In this document: in pieces, positions 46,817-58,099 of the stretch
Layout of the letters: the number at the start of each line of letters is the position of its first letter
Numbering within the stretch: position 1 is the stretch's first letter
Source: Citrus sinensis
Taxonomy: Eukaryota; Streptophyta; Magnoliopsida; Sapindales; Rutaceae
DNA length: 64,000 bases
Direction of reading: 5' to 3'
NCBI RefSeq assembly: GCF_022201045.2
Contig: NC_068558.1
Location: 51,253,501 to 51,317,500, forward strand
Made by a program: the position numbers and the translations under genes
The notes under the pieces: generated by a model
Database searches by the model: none
Told to the model about the DNA's origin: nothing
Seen by the model: only the letters and a program-made list of their open reading frames with translations

Positions 46817-47452
46817 GCATCTGAACATTCTTGATGGGTTTGTATAGTCCATAATTCAGTTGTGTTTTCTCTGGGTATTCTGAGGTAGTAGGGCACCTGA
46901 AGAGCTCTTAAATATTTATCTCCATATGTACACATGATGATATTGTTGGGCAATTTTCTTTTCCACAATACAAAACAAATGGGAAAGTAGTTGGGCAATT
47001 AAATGGCGTGTAAGCACAGGAGTTCCACACTCGGATTTTGTTTGGGACCTGCAACTATTGCTTGCTGATAATAGTGCAACGTCTTGAAATTTTGATTATT
47101 CTTCTGTAGGCACGCAATGAGAATATTGGATCGTTAAAGCAGTAGTGCATGGGCTATTCACAGGATCAGTCACACACGCTAATGCTTTTGCCTCACAACA
47201 TCTGAATTTAGTAAACATTGCACTAGCTCAATGAAAAAGTCATTAACTTTGCTAAATGGAAAACAAGAACTTTTGACCTGGTTACTTAATTTCAAAGGTC
47301 GAGCCTCATAACTCACACTTGACTTATACTAGTTTTGATACAGACCAATAACACATTGAAGATGCTGCTGATCAGTCACACATCTGTTTTATCAATTTTC
47401 TACAATTCATTTTTTGGCTAGGGTACTGATGAAATCAAATATGCTTTGTTGG
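46817..47452. other. Convergent 3' region between EF-hand and VAP27 genes
   Basis: The two genes converge here, so it must hold both 3' UTRs and polyadenylation sites. No further gene or transposon was recognised. Confidence 0.5.
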
Positions 47453-50400
47453 TCAAATCTTCTTCATAAGGTACCCCAAAATGATACCAATGAAGCCAAC
47501 AATAACAACATATATGAAGGGGAGTCCACTGCTACTTCTGTTGGCTTGACGCCTTAAGAGCTCCTGCACAATATAATCTCATGTAAGCAGGCTGCCATAA
47601 TGCCACTGATTGTAATCATATCACTATGATACAATAATTAGGAATACTTAAGCACAAGCTAATTGGAAAAACTTACATCTAAGCACAATTATTAAAAGGA
47701 TTTCCAGTTGCGTAAGTCATTCATAAATTGGCATTTGAATGAATGAGTAGAGATCAAATATGCGCTGGACTAGTAAATTTGGGTTCGGTTCCCACTCAAA
47801 GTGACTTTTCTATGGATAAGGAAATGTGACTATTAGACTAGTGATGTTGACCGTTAGCGATCAAGGCTTGCCCCTCCTCAGATTAAGGAAACAGAAAAAA
47901 AAAAAAAAAAACACACAAATTGTGGCAATATTTTAAGTGACAGCACCTAAAACAACATTACTAGGTCAGAACTTCTTGTGTACATGGGTCTGCTTGGATC
48001 AGGTTGGCACCCAACCCGCCCAACCTTCCGACAATGTGGGTAGGGGAAAAACCAATCCAAACAGGACCATTTAAATTGTCAACCCAACGCAACCCAACTC
48101 AACCCACATAGGTCCCGTTTGAGATTGAGGTGCTGTAACTTTTTAGTTATAGCTGCTGTAGAAAAAAAACTATAACTATCAAATAAAAATTTATAATATG
48201 TAGTAAATATAAATTTTAAATAATAATTTTGACAAAATTATTAAAGATATAATAAATTTTTCATTATACAAGTGAAAAATCTTATCAACATACCTTAGAA
48301 GCTATAGCAACTAGTGTTTACCAAACACTTTAGTGCTGTAACTTTTAAGCTACAGCTGTCCAACCTCAATTCCAAACGCACCCATAATCACGGGTCGGGT
48401 TGGTTTGAGGGTTGGAATAAAGAAAATAAATTCAAAAAAAAAAAATTGCAGACTGTATTTATTACAGATTCGTTTAAAAGAAAAATTCATTCCAATTTAT
48501 ATATATATAATTCTTATTTTAATTTTATTACAAATCATACAAATTCAGAAATTACTAAAAATGAAGAAGATAGTAAACCCAAATCTGAAATCAAGGACAT
48601 GTTTCATTCAATAATGCAATTGGACAGCAAGGGGGAAAAGTGTACAATGCACAGCTGGCAGCAATGGCAGCGAACAAGTGGTGGTGACAGTAGCAGGCAG
48701 CAGCAACGAACGGTTCGTGAGATAGTGGGTCAGTGTGATGTTGGTGATGTAAATGATGATGAAGATCTTGGTAAAGCAGTGGTTGGATTAAAGTTGTTCA
48801 AATTGTCAAAAGTTGAAAACTTAAATAGATTCTGTGGGAGGCGTGCAGCGCAAGAGAAAGAAAATGAAATAGAAACTAGGGTTCAAAAGTTAGAATGAGT
48901 GAAACTACGGTTTTCAGATTTTGTATTTATATCTAAATAATATTTATATTCTTTTAAAAAAATTATAGAAGGCAGGTTGGCGGGTCAGGTCGGGGTGGAA
49001 AATTTCCAACCCAACCCAACCCCACCTGCAAACAAGGCAGGTTAAGAAAATTCAATCCATTGGGCTGAAATTATTTTACTAACTCAAACACAGGTTTCTG
49101 AACACTCCTAGTCAGAGAGATGCAACCAGCTGCTGGAACCACAAGCTATGAGGCCCCAACACAATTTCAGTATCAACAGAAAATGACAGGTTTTATAACA
49201 TACCAAGCATCATATGTCAAAGCCATACGATATGTTCACTCTCCGAGTTCGCAGGTTAGGAAGGGGTTGAAAATTTTCAACCCGACCCAACCCGCAAACA
49301 ATGCAGGTTAAGAAATTTCAACCCATTGGGTTGAAAGTATGTTTCCAACCCAAACACGGGTTTTTGAACACCCCTAGTCAGAACTCAGATGCAACTAGCT
49401 GCTGGAACCACAAGTTATGAGGCCCCAACATGACTCCAAGATCAAGAGAAAATGACAGGTATTATAATATTCCAAACATCATATGTCAGCCATAAGGAAT
49501 GTTCACTCTCCTAAACATCCTTCTGGCATGTGGGCTGTCTACTAATTGTGCTTTCTGCAATTTCCTGGTAAAACTAGGGGATGAGCACCAACTATAATTT
49601 ATAGGCTCTATTAGGAATCTCAGAGTATGCAAATATCAGTGTAGCTCAATTGATTCCTAAACCAAAGAGACATCATGCACACCTCAGGGGAAAAAGGCCT
49701 CTTAAACGATGAATGACATAAATATGTTCTCACCAGTTCCTGTTGAAGTTTGTTATTTTTCTGAATAACAGAGTTTTTCTCCTCAGTTAGCTTTGAAATG
49801 AGAGCCCTTGCCTGAATCACAAGCATTAATCAGATTCGAGAGTCAAGAAATTCTAGAGATATTTGAGCAATAATATGCTTTGAGTTTAATCCACACATTT
49901 AATACAAACAATCAAAGGTAAGTAATGTAATGACTTGGAAATAAAAATACTGTGATGGAAAAAAATGACAGACTATAATGAGTAATTTGCAGTAAGTAGC
50001 ATATATAAATAGCTCCTATGTCATTTTAACTAATGGTCAACCTCACTGGATACCACTGAACATAAGCATTAAAACAATAATGGGTAAGCATGTCTCTTGC
50101 CTCCTACCAAGCATAATAATGGGATACAAATGGCTGCAGAGATGCTTCACACGGAGATTTGAAAAGGATTCCCATCAACCAAGGTATTCTGATGTGAAAA
50201 TGTAAAAATGATGTGTCTCAGAACCAAACCAACTCTAAAGACAAAAGGATCACTGGAAATGCTAAGTGACTACTTTGATATAGCACAAAAAGTAGCAAAA
50301 TTTATGACTTCACATGCTGCCTGATTAATCGTGTTGCCCCTAGAGGACATTCAAGAGACAGAGAAAAACAAAAGTGCAGTCGCACCAACACATAAAAAAG

Positions 50401-51665
50401 AATGCCTTTAATTGATGAGAAAAAGAAAGAAGCAATTAAATCCACAAATATTTAGTTACCGACTAGTAAATAATGTTTTGTCAGAATCTACACTAAATTT
50501 TGATAGTCGTCTTCAAAAGCAAATAAAAATATCAAATGCAGAAGGCCTGAGAAATAAAAAGTGTACCTCTGTTGACTTATCTTGCGGCTCATATTGCTCA
50601 ACAAAAGCTCTTGAAGCCTAAAGGAAAAAGAAAAAAAACTGTAAATGATCAATTAAACTGAAATAAAAATAATGTAAGATGCTTCAAAAATTCAATTACC
50701 AAAAGCATCAATACTCACAGCGGCTGAAAATTCGGAAGCACTGAAATTCCCATTATCCGAAACTGATGCCCTCGGTGAAGAACCTTCTTCTGATCCTTCG
50801 TGAACTGGAGATGGAGGCCGAGGTGGAGCCACATAAAGAACCCTCAGTTTGCACTCTTCAACATGATGACCCGCCTCCTTATTGAACTAGAATCCCAAAA
50901 AAAAAAAAGAACAAAAACACAAAAACCCATGTTAGCCGCAAACCGTACCAATTAACCAGAATATATATTCAAAACAAGATTATATAGTCACTATGTCAAT
51001 ACCATCTCTGGAGTAATATCTTTAGCTGTGGCTCCAGGACTGGCAACCACACCCTGAAGTAAGAACTTGTCTTTGCATTGCATGTCTGGTGGGGCCTCCT
51101 TTTGCGATTGCATTGTAACTAAATCATAACATGTAATTGATAAAATCAGTAAGTAATTTGGGAAAAAAAGTGACAATTAACAACAATAATTATTAAAAAG
51201 AAAAGGTGAGAAATTACCTATAACATCACATGTAGACCTCGGCAAGACCACGCCAGTGTTGGGCCTAACACAATACTTCTTTGGATTTGTCGTTTTAACC
51301 TAAAACGCACCAAATTCACATTCATAAACACGCAAATCAAAATTACAAATATCTAGGGCACGAGAAGTTCTAAATTGATCTCAAAGATCTAAATGTGCAG
51401 CACAGAAAATACGGGTGAATTTTCCTTAAAATTGAAATAAGTACCTTGAAAGCCACATAATTATCTGTCTTATTTGATAACTGTAGAGAGCACGAGATCT
51501 GCTTCCTCAATTCAACTTTTTTTTTTCGAAAATGAAAACACTTAAATCAGAAACATAAAAAGTGTGAGAAGCAAAATAAAGATCACAAAACAAAAAGAAG
51601 AGAAGCTTACAAGGAAATTGAAGCTCCTGAGGTTCGATGTTGAGAAGCTCGCCAGTACTCATCAT
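47453..51665 (-). CDS. VAP27-1/PVA12-like: VAP27 (vesicle-associated membrane protein-associated protein), ER contact-site anchor
   Basis: VAP27 proteins sit in the ER membrane and bind FFAT-motif partners through an MSP domain, tethering ER to plasma membrane, endosomes and the cytoskeleton. Eight exons (transcript order): 51611-51665, 51445-51515, 51218-51299, 51003-51118, 50719-50886, 50567-50617, 49734-49811, 47453-47563; 732 nt, 243 residues, in phase throughout. MSP domain about residues 5-126 (QFPFELRKQISCSL, KTTNPKKYCVRPNTG). Then a Pro/Ser linker (VAPPRPPSPV), a coiled coil at about 180-212 and a C-terminal membrane segment about 221-240 ending MKKI. Two adjacent ATGs at the start; either may be used. 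Intron 7 is 2.17 kb because it hosts a SINE-like copy, a hAT-like element, a nested MITE and a tandem duplication. Confidence 0.96.
47720..47908 (+). mobile_element. SINE-like copy in VAP27 intron 7
   Basis: A box B-like stretch (TTGGGTTCGGTTCCCACTC at about 47788) and a pure A tail of about 17 nt at 47892-47910 suggest a short retroposon. Box A is unclear and the flanking repeats are not certain. Opposite in orientation to the host gene. Confidence 0.45.
47973..49376. mobile_element. hAT-like element with CAACCC repeats in VAP27 intron 7, enlarged by nested events
   Basis: An 8-bp direct repeat GTCAGAAC at 47965-47972 and 49377-49384 brackets the region. The right end is AACACCCCTA; the left end is a diverged partner (TTCTTGTGTACATGGG). 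Subterminal arrays are CAACCCAACCC and GGGTTGG variants. Inside lie a Harbinger-type MITE (48111-48383) and a duplication carrying a second copy of the right end (…CACTCCTA at 49110). A 194-codon open frame at 48314-48898 has no recognisable domain. Confidence 0.65.
48111..48383. mobile_element. PIF/Harbinger-type MITE, copy 2 (273 bp)
   Basis: Same length and design as 6251-6523: GGTCCCGTTTGAGATTGAGG at the left and CAATTCCAAACGCACCC at the right, with GTAACTTTTTAGTTATAGCTG arms. The flanking 3-bp repeat is ATA. It is nested inside a hAT-like element within a VAP27 intron. Confidence 0.8.
48996..49515 (+). repeat. Tandem duplication (about 266-bp unit) at the edge of a hAT-like element
   Basis: Unit 1 (about 48996-49258) and unit 2 (about 49270-49515) each contain a hAT-type right end followed by intron sequence: CAACCAGCTGCTGGAACCAC versus CAACTAGCTGCTGGAACCAC, then TATGAGGCCCCAAC, AGAAAATGACAGGT, CATCATATGTCA and TGTTCACTCTCC in both. 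The unit spans the junction of transposon and host intron, so it arose after insertion. Confidence 0.8.
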
Positions 51666-53774
51666 GACGCAAACGATTTAGGTTGGGGCTGGAGATAGAA
51701 AGTAACTGGCAGTTTCCGGCAAGGGAAAGTAGTTCCGGTGCCGGCGGAAAGGAAAATTCTAGCTAGCCACGAGTGGGCAGGCGAAAGACAAGATAGAAAG
51801 AGAGATTCAAAGAAACGACGCCGAATTAAATGACAGAGAGAGAGAGAGAGAGAGAGAGCTGCAAAGAGCAAAGTTAACAAACGTGGGACAGTGATGTTTG
51901 TCTTACGAGGGTGACGTGGAGAAGTTGTAGAATATCTCAAATCTATTATAATTAATTGATGTAATATATATAATTAAATTTAATATAATAATTATTTATA
52001 TAATATTTTTTAAAATAAATAAATATATATTATAATATTATTTATTTATTGTATAGCTGATATAATATCTCATATATATTTTAAAATTTTTCAAATGATG
52101 TAAGATAAAGATATTGTCTTATTTTTTATTTTGGGTGTCTTTAAAATTAAGGTTGCCATAATTTTTAAGATATAATATAATTTAAAAGTTATTTTAATAT
52201 AATTTTTTATTTATATAATAAAAATTTATGATATCTTTAATAATGTTATTAAAATTTATATTTATTATATATTATTAATTTATATATATATATATATATA
52301 TTTTTTTTTTTTTTCACAGCTGAAGACATACTTTTCTTTGCATACCAAACTTTGCAGCTTCTTCGGTTCTAAGTAAGGGCACAATCGTCTTTTCATTGAT
52401 GACCATTTGACTGGTATCTCCTATGTTGACCGTGTGTTATGATTGCGTTAAACATAGAAGCGCTAGTCTCAGTGGGAGCTGGCTAAGTTACGGATCTAAC
52501 TGTAGCCAACTCATATTGCCTGCATTTGCACGGTTTTTCTCTCTCCTCGGGACACGTGTGCTGCTTCCCATTGGGTGTGTACGTTACAGATTCTGTAACG
52601 TAGATTAGTCCGTCTCAGTGATGTTTTTAATCAATTACTAGTGCAATTGGTATCGGTCCTATTGGAGCTAACATGTCAACTCCAGAAAATACGCAACCAA
52701 TGAAATGCAGCTTTTATTCATTTTAAGATTAGACCCTAGAATCTAGTCAAAGCAAAATTTGGTTGAAAGAAGAACTATAAGTCTATACTAACCAAAAGAG
52801 TGAGTTCGAGAATGCTGCAACTTTTAAATTAATTGATATTGGTTATATTGTATAACTAATTAGTTGTAAAGAGAATTAGTTAAGTATTTAATAAATTTTA
52901 TTTTTAAAAGTATTGTGAGTTTTAAAAGTAATTTTACATGTTTAATAAACTTTAGTGTTAAACTGCTAAGAGAAAATAAATGACTAAAATATATATAAAG
53001 AAAGATAAAATTTACTTATACACATAAAAGTAGGTACATCTACTATTTTTAATAGTGTATTATAACAATTTTTGCTAAAAAAATAATATATTGATTTTAT
53101 TTTTATCTTTATCTTAAAACAATTGATAATTAAATTTATAATATGGTGAAACAAATTTAATTATAATTCGACCGACAAATTAACATTAATAAATTTATAT
53201 TGATGAATTATAATAAATTTTTATTAAAACATTGATTTTGTTTTCAATTTGAATAAGAATAATTTTGGGATTAGGTAATAATTTTAAAGATATTTATAGA
53301 ATTGCATTAAAGGATAAAATTCATTTTCAAAATCAGAATTTAAAAGTTACACATTCCCTACTTTTCAAAATCAGCTGTAGGAGGAACTGATTTTGACAAA
53401 AATAATTTTAATTTTTTTATACCAAACACTAAAATTATCTTTTAAATTTTAAAAATTACTTTTAAGCCTCCCAAAAGCAATCTCAAACGGACCCTAACTG
53501 AATGACAGTGCTTACTTGAAATATATATATTCTTATATACAAGTTTTCAAGCATAAATAAATAAATAAAAAGTTTCCAATACCAAAATTCTATGACGTTA
53601 AATTTCTACCTCCATACAACATACGGTATCGATGAGTTGATTGAGACCAATAACCAAGTTTTCAATCAGCTAATATATATTAATTCTACATTTTACTTTA
53701 TTGTTTGCTCACAAATCTGTATTTGATTGAGACCACAATGTTTCAGGTAATTCTTTGATAGCAGAAAAACAAGA
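51666..53774. other. Intergenic: VAP27 promoter side and AT-rich DNA
   Basis: Begins with the VAP27 5' UTR/promoter, including a (GA)n run at about 51833-51858 read as CT on the gene's strand. 51940-52310 is AT-rich with a TA microsatellite. 52320-52700 is less AT-rich, with no gene seen. Near 53300-53494 a sequence ending TCTCAAACGGACCC then TAA resembles a Harbinger-type end, but its left partner was not found. The 3' UTR of the next minus-strand gene ends the stretch. Confidence 0.4.
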
Positions 53775-54773
53775 TTAACCATCAGCAGAAGCAGGAGATT
53801 GTTGCCGGCGAGCTTGACTTGTGAAACCAGCAAACCAGGCGACCCTCATGAGTTGCACACCAAGGATCAATATCCACCAGCAAACTAGGCCCCTAACTGT
53901 ATGCACAATCCAGGCAGGTGCACTGAGCTCAGCCCCTAGCTTCAACCCTCTCATTAGTTGCAACACGCGGTAAGACTCGTACACAACTGGGGTCACCAAC
54001 CACACGGGTGACTGCCAATGCCATGTTAACATCTCAGTCAAAATCTGTATTGACAAAAGCAGTAGGTAGGGACCTAAAAGAACTGCAAATGGGATGAAAG
54101 GCAGCTGGGGTTGGAGAAAGCCCTTTTGTGAGCCAAACAGCATCAACAAGGGGATGATGAATCCAGTTGTGTTTGCAACCATATTCCAAAACTTGTAACT
54201 GAAAGGAGGCTTGCTATTGCAGGCCCGTGTTGTGTTTTTAGACCGAGCGCATGAATCTGCCATGAGGAGGAAAAGGGTTGCACCGATATTGAAGATGCAA
54301 TCTAGTCCAATCAAGGAAAGCAGGCTGGCAATATTGGGGCCAAGAAATATGGATGATATCGGTAGCCACAAAGTTGGTACCATACCTGTGCCTAGGAGAA
54401 TACAGGGGCCAAGAAGCCACATTGGCCATTTGAGAAACTGAAGCTGGACCAATGGCTGATTATTTGCATCCGTGACCTCTTCAGTTTTCGTTGCTGGAGC
54501 TTCAGCTGTATTGTCAGAGCTCAAAGTTTCAAATATGTTGCTATTTTTGTTCAAGATCTTGTAGTCAGCATCATCAGTGGGAGCATGGGAAGCTGGTGAT
54601 GGTTCCCATGGAGTCAATTTTGTGCAGCAGAGAGGGGAATGTTTAACATGAGTACAAGGTGAGGTGACTACAGGGATCACACTTTTGAAGTTTACCAATC
54701 TCATGCTTCTGGGTAGCGTCCACAGAACCCCAACGGTCGACATAGCAGATGGAGCTTGAGCCAATGACGCCAT
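53775..54773 (-). CDS. Conserved plant multi-pass membrane protein, probably plastid, function unknown
   Basis: Single coding exon, 332 residues, starting MASLAQAPSAMSTVG. The first ~60 residues (Ser/Thr/Pro-rich, basic, almost no acidic residues) look like a plastid transit peptide. A polar acidic linker about 65-108 follows. Hydrophobic helices lie at about 116-137, 140-160, 162-173, 197-214, 223-246 and 288-316. Pro/Gly-rich membrane motifs such as WPMWLLGPCILLGTG and LGPNIASLLSLIGLD are visible. I do not recognise a catalytic or transport signature and give no function. The leader is spliced: a non-coding first exon at about 55440-55570 ends in a GACGAG|GTAAGC donor, with an acceptor close upstream of the ATG near 54777-54785. 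The C-terminus ends ASADG. Confidence 0.82.
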   Translation of the reverse strand: MASLAQAPSAMSTVGVLWTLPRSMRLVNFKSVIPVVTSPCTHVKHSPLCCTKLTPWEPSPASHAPTDDADYKILNKNSNIFETLSSDNTAEAPATKTEEVTDANNQPLVQLQFLKWPMWLLGPCILLGTGMVPTLWLPISSIFLGPNIASLLSLIGLDCIFNIGATLFLLMADSCARSKNTTRACNSKPPFSYKFWNMVANTTGFIIPLLMLFGSQKGFLQPQLPFIPFAVLLGPYLLLLSIQILTEMLTWHWQSPVWLVTPVVYESYRVLQLMRGLKLGAELSAPAWIVHTVRGLVCWWILILGVQLMRVAWFAGFTSQARRQQSPASADG

Positions 54774-55439
54774 TACTTGCAGAAATGTTAGCAGCTCAGA
54801 GTGAAAGCTATGCTCTGGAGTCTTGAGTCACAAAAGCATATGAACTTCATGAGATAAGTAAATAAAAAGCATTAGATAACAGAAAAAATGAAGAAGAATG
54901 GCATTCCTCATGCTAAGAAACCACAAAGACATTTAGTTCATATACAAGCTCCACTATAGATTATATCAAACTAACAGTTAATATACTCAAATAACCTATT
55001 ACAAGATAAATATTGCCCCATTAGCTGTACTAAAGTTTGGTTCCTTTGGCAAAAAAATATCCCGACAAAAATGAAACAAACTATAGCACTCGGTCACAGG
55101 CCAATAATAACTGAATTATCTTTATAGAAAAATGAAAAATCCCCTGGCTGCAAGCTGAGAAGGGCTACCGACCCAAGAACAATTTTCACAACAACAACTT
55201 CACAAATCAAAAGAATACTAAAGAACACGGAATTTAGAAAAAATTAAAAAGCATTTTGACAGCAGGGTCTCCAGGAGAAGCCTAGAAATTTTTTCATTTC
55301 AAAGTTCGATTTGTCTTCAGAAACGACAGTATAAAAGCAGCGAGGTCAAATCAAAGGGCCAGAAAATATTAATTCGAGGCTATTTCGTAAAAGATTAACT
55401 GATATAAAGAATGAAAATCCAATGAAACACAAAGCTTAC

Positions 55440-55575
55440 CTCGTCGAGAAAACTCCTTATGAAATCTTGGTGTCAAATGAGCTTGTAAGTTAAGTCTGAT
55501 GAAACGCAGAGGAGGAACGAGAAAATGAAAACGAAATCGGGAGGAAATAGAGAGAAGATTTCTTAAATTAGCTAA
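55440..55575 (-). other. Non-coding first exon of the membrane-protein gene
   Basis: A consensus donor (GACGAG|GTAAGCTTT on the minus strand, exon boundary at 55440) lies about 670 bp upstream of the start codon, preceded by purine-rich leader-like sequence. Transcript start is approximate. Confidence 0.5.
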
Positions 55576-55664
55576 ACGGGCTTGATATGTACGTTGCTTA
55601 TTCAAATTGGGCCTTATTATTCACTGATACCCACCATCAAACAAAACCAACATAGGACCCTTAA

Positions 55665-56145
55665 GGGTCCGTTTGGTATTATTTTTAAATGTGTATTTTT
55701 TAAAAATAAAAATAAAAATAAAAATAGTGTTTTACAGTTGTTGTATTTTGAATTTAAGTATGTGTCTGCTATAATTTTTTGTATCCTGTATTTTAAAACT
55801 GAACATAATAATATGTGTTTGATAGACACAATTGAAATGATAAAAACAATGAATATGTGTTCGGTAATATCATTTTAAAAAACAGTTTTTACTAAATATT
55901 TAAGTCACATTTATGAATAAAAACTAATTGTTTAACTAATACATACACAACCATTCCAGAAATAGTTTAAACAAAATAATTATAAAAAATTACATGATAA
56001 TAAATTTTGAGTATCATCATTAATTAAAAAAATGAATTTATGAAAAGGATGGTAACAACTCAACACGTCTTTGATTTTGATTCCTTTCGCCTTCCTTCTC
56101 CGGTCTCCCCCCAGTCCCCACAGAAAATACTTTTGCTCTTCCCCC

Positions 56146-56184
<39 letters not shown>

Positions 56185-57010
56185 TATGATTTTTAATAAA
56201 CCAATCTCCAAGCCAACGAAATAGACGCACGCAGCACGTTGTATGCTAACATCTCAATCAAACAAGGCTTCTGAGAATTGAAGTTTTGATTGGTCTTCTT
56301 TTACCCCCCACTAAAAGCACAAGGTTAAATAAAAATAAGGCAATGTTGTTGGATCAGTCCCCTGTCGAATCTCTCACTCCACCTACTTGTTTTAAACTTT
56401 ATTTAATTTAACAACCACCAAATAAAAAAGGGCAATTGTAAATTCGTGATTCCGTTAAACCCAGAAGCATCCACTGTGGAGCAGCAGCAGCACCAGTTGA
56501 GACAGAGCAGAGACGCAGCACCACCACCACCACCAGCCGAGACGAAGCATAGACGCATCAGTAGCAGCATCACCAGTTATTCCTCAAGAGAGACGCAATA
56601 GCAGCAGCAGCACTAGTCGATCCTTAAAAGAGAAGCCGTAGCAGCACCACTACCACCAATTGAGAGAAGCTGGGACACGGCAGCAGTCGATTCTGGTTGA
56701 AGAACCGTGATGGAGAGGGAGACAGCTATGACGAATCGTGGTCGAAGAACTCTGACAGAGAGATAGATGTGAATTTCGATCGGGATAAGGAGATTAGGCT
56801 TGGGTTTTGTTTTGCAATTTCTTTTGTGATATAATTTGTGATTCATATGAGAACTTGTTAAACACGTTCTCAGTTTTATAACAATAAAAAATAATATAAA
56901 TTATTTGTTTTATAATTCATTTTTGGATCCAGCCGACCGAACAAGAATTACATATGTACTCTCAAAACGAAAATGAAAACAGGGCCCTGAAAATGATACC
57001 GAACAGGCCC
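55665..57010. mobile_element. Harbinger-type non-autonomous element, 1346 bp
   Basis: Ends GGGTCCGTTTGGTATTATTT and AAATGATACCGAACAGGCCC are inverted repeats. A TAA duplication flanks them (55662-55664 and 57011-57013). The interior has a (TA)n run near 56148-56181. It also holds a purine/CAG-CAC-rich stretch at 56465-56770 (AGCAGCAGCAGCACCAGTTG, GAGACGCAGCACCACCACC) unlike the AT-rich remainder. No transposase. Confidence 0.8.
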
Positions 57011-57013
57011 TAA

Positions 57014-58080
57014 GGTTTATGATTAGTTTGTTCATTTTTTTTTTTTTTTTGGTTTTGTTAATTTACAAAGTCTTTCCTTTAAAATAAAATAAAATAAAAA
57101 AATAAATAAAACAAAGTGTTAGATGGTGAGAGTAACAGGTCATTTTAATAGATAAAGAATGAGGATATTTAAACTCATCAAAATACTCTTCACACTTATT
57201 TTTATTACTTAAACAACAATTACAAGATTATAAAATTAAATTAATATTCCTTATACCCATCTTTAAACACGCTTCTAATCCCATTACAACCGAGACGCTT
57301 TCAGCTAAAAATTAGTTACTTCACCATAATCTCAAGCTCTACCATCAGAAAACCCAAAATGAAATATTAATTTCAGTTTAACTAAAACAAGTAGCTATGA
57401 AAGCCTAAAATTAAAAAGTTCACAGGCTTCAAATGGAATGCTAACAAAATTGATTAGCCATGGAATTTAATTTTAAGGCTTTTTAACTCCGATTTATGTC
57501 TTATTTATCCAAGGAAATTAAAAAGTTCACATCAGATTACGGACCAGTGGAAGATCGAACTTCACTATCACGTAACCACGAATTATATTCCAGCGCATGA
57601 TTTATTGCCTGATGTCAAAATCTTTACAGTTAGTGGGGCGGAATATATTAAAACGAATTAGCTGGCAGTATTTGAATCATGTACTCATGTCAATGGCAGT
57701 GTGAATAGTCATGATGGGTTAGCAATGTCAAATTCTTATTGGAGATTTGTTCTTCGATCGTAAATATTTATTTCTAGGGGTGAATAGATGTCACTTTTGT
57801 TTTTTGTTTTTTTTAAAAAGGTTTTTTAGCAATGTTCGACAATCCTTCAAAACAAACTAAACCCTTGGTTGTAATATAATATCTTAAAAGAGAAAGAAGT
57901 GGCCAATGGGGTTCGTAGCTTTTATGAGATAAATGGCCACACACTGTCACTATTTTTTAAAAAGTAATTAAATGACCTAACTGATAAATTGAAAATCCAC
58001 GTTATGTACCTCATTTTATTTTCTGGTTAATTATGCATCGACTCTGTCTATGCTTATGGTGAGAAACAAACATTGGTTAT
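57014..58080. other. Intergenic, no gene seen
   Basis: AT-rich with an A/T-run near 57038-57110. No coding or transposon-end signal recognised before the LINE remnant. Confidence 0.4.
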
Positions 58081-58099
58081 GACTATAATTTTCACGTAG

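Noticed and set aside
48314..48898. 194-codon open frame on the plus strand
   Set aside because: It lies inside a hAT-like element and nested MITE within a VAP27 intron, contains low-complexity Gln/Arg/Glu sequence and no domain; probably a chance frame.
53300..53497. Harbinger-like right end TCTCAAACGGACCC followed by TAA
   Set aside because: No matching left end or paired TAA duplication was found upstream, so an element could not be delimited.
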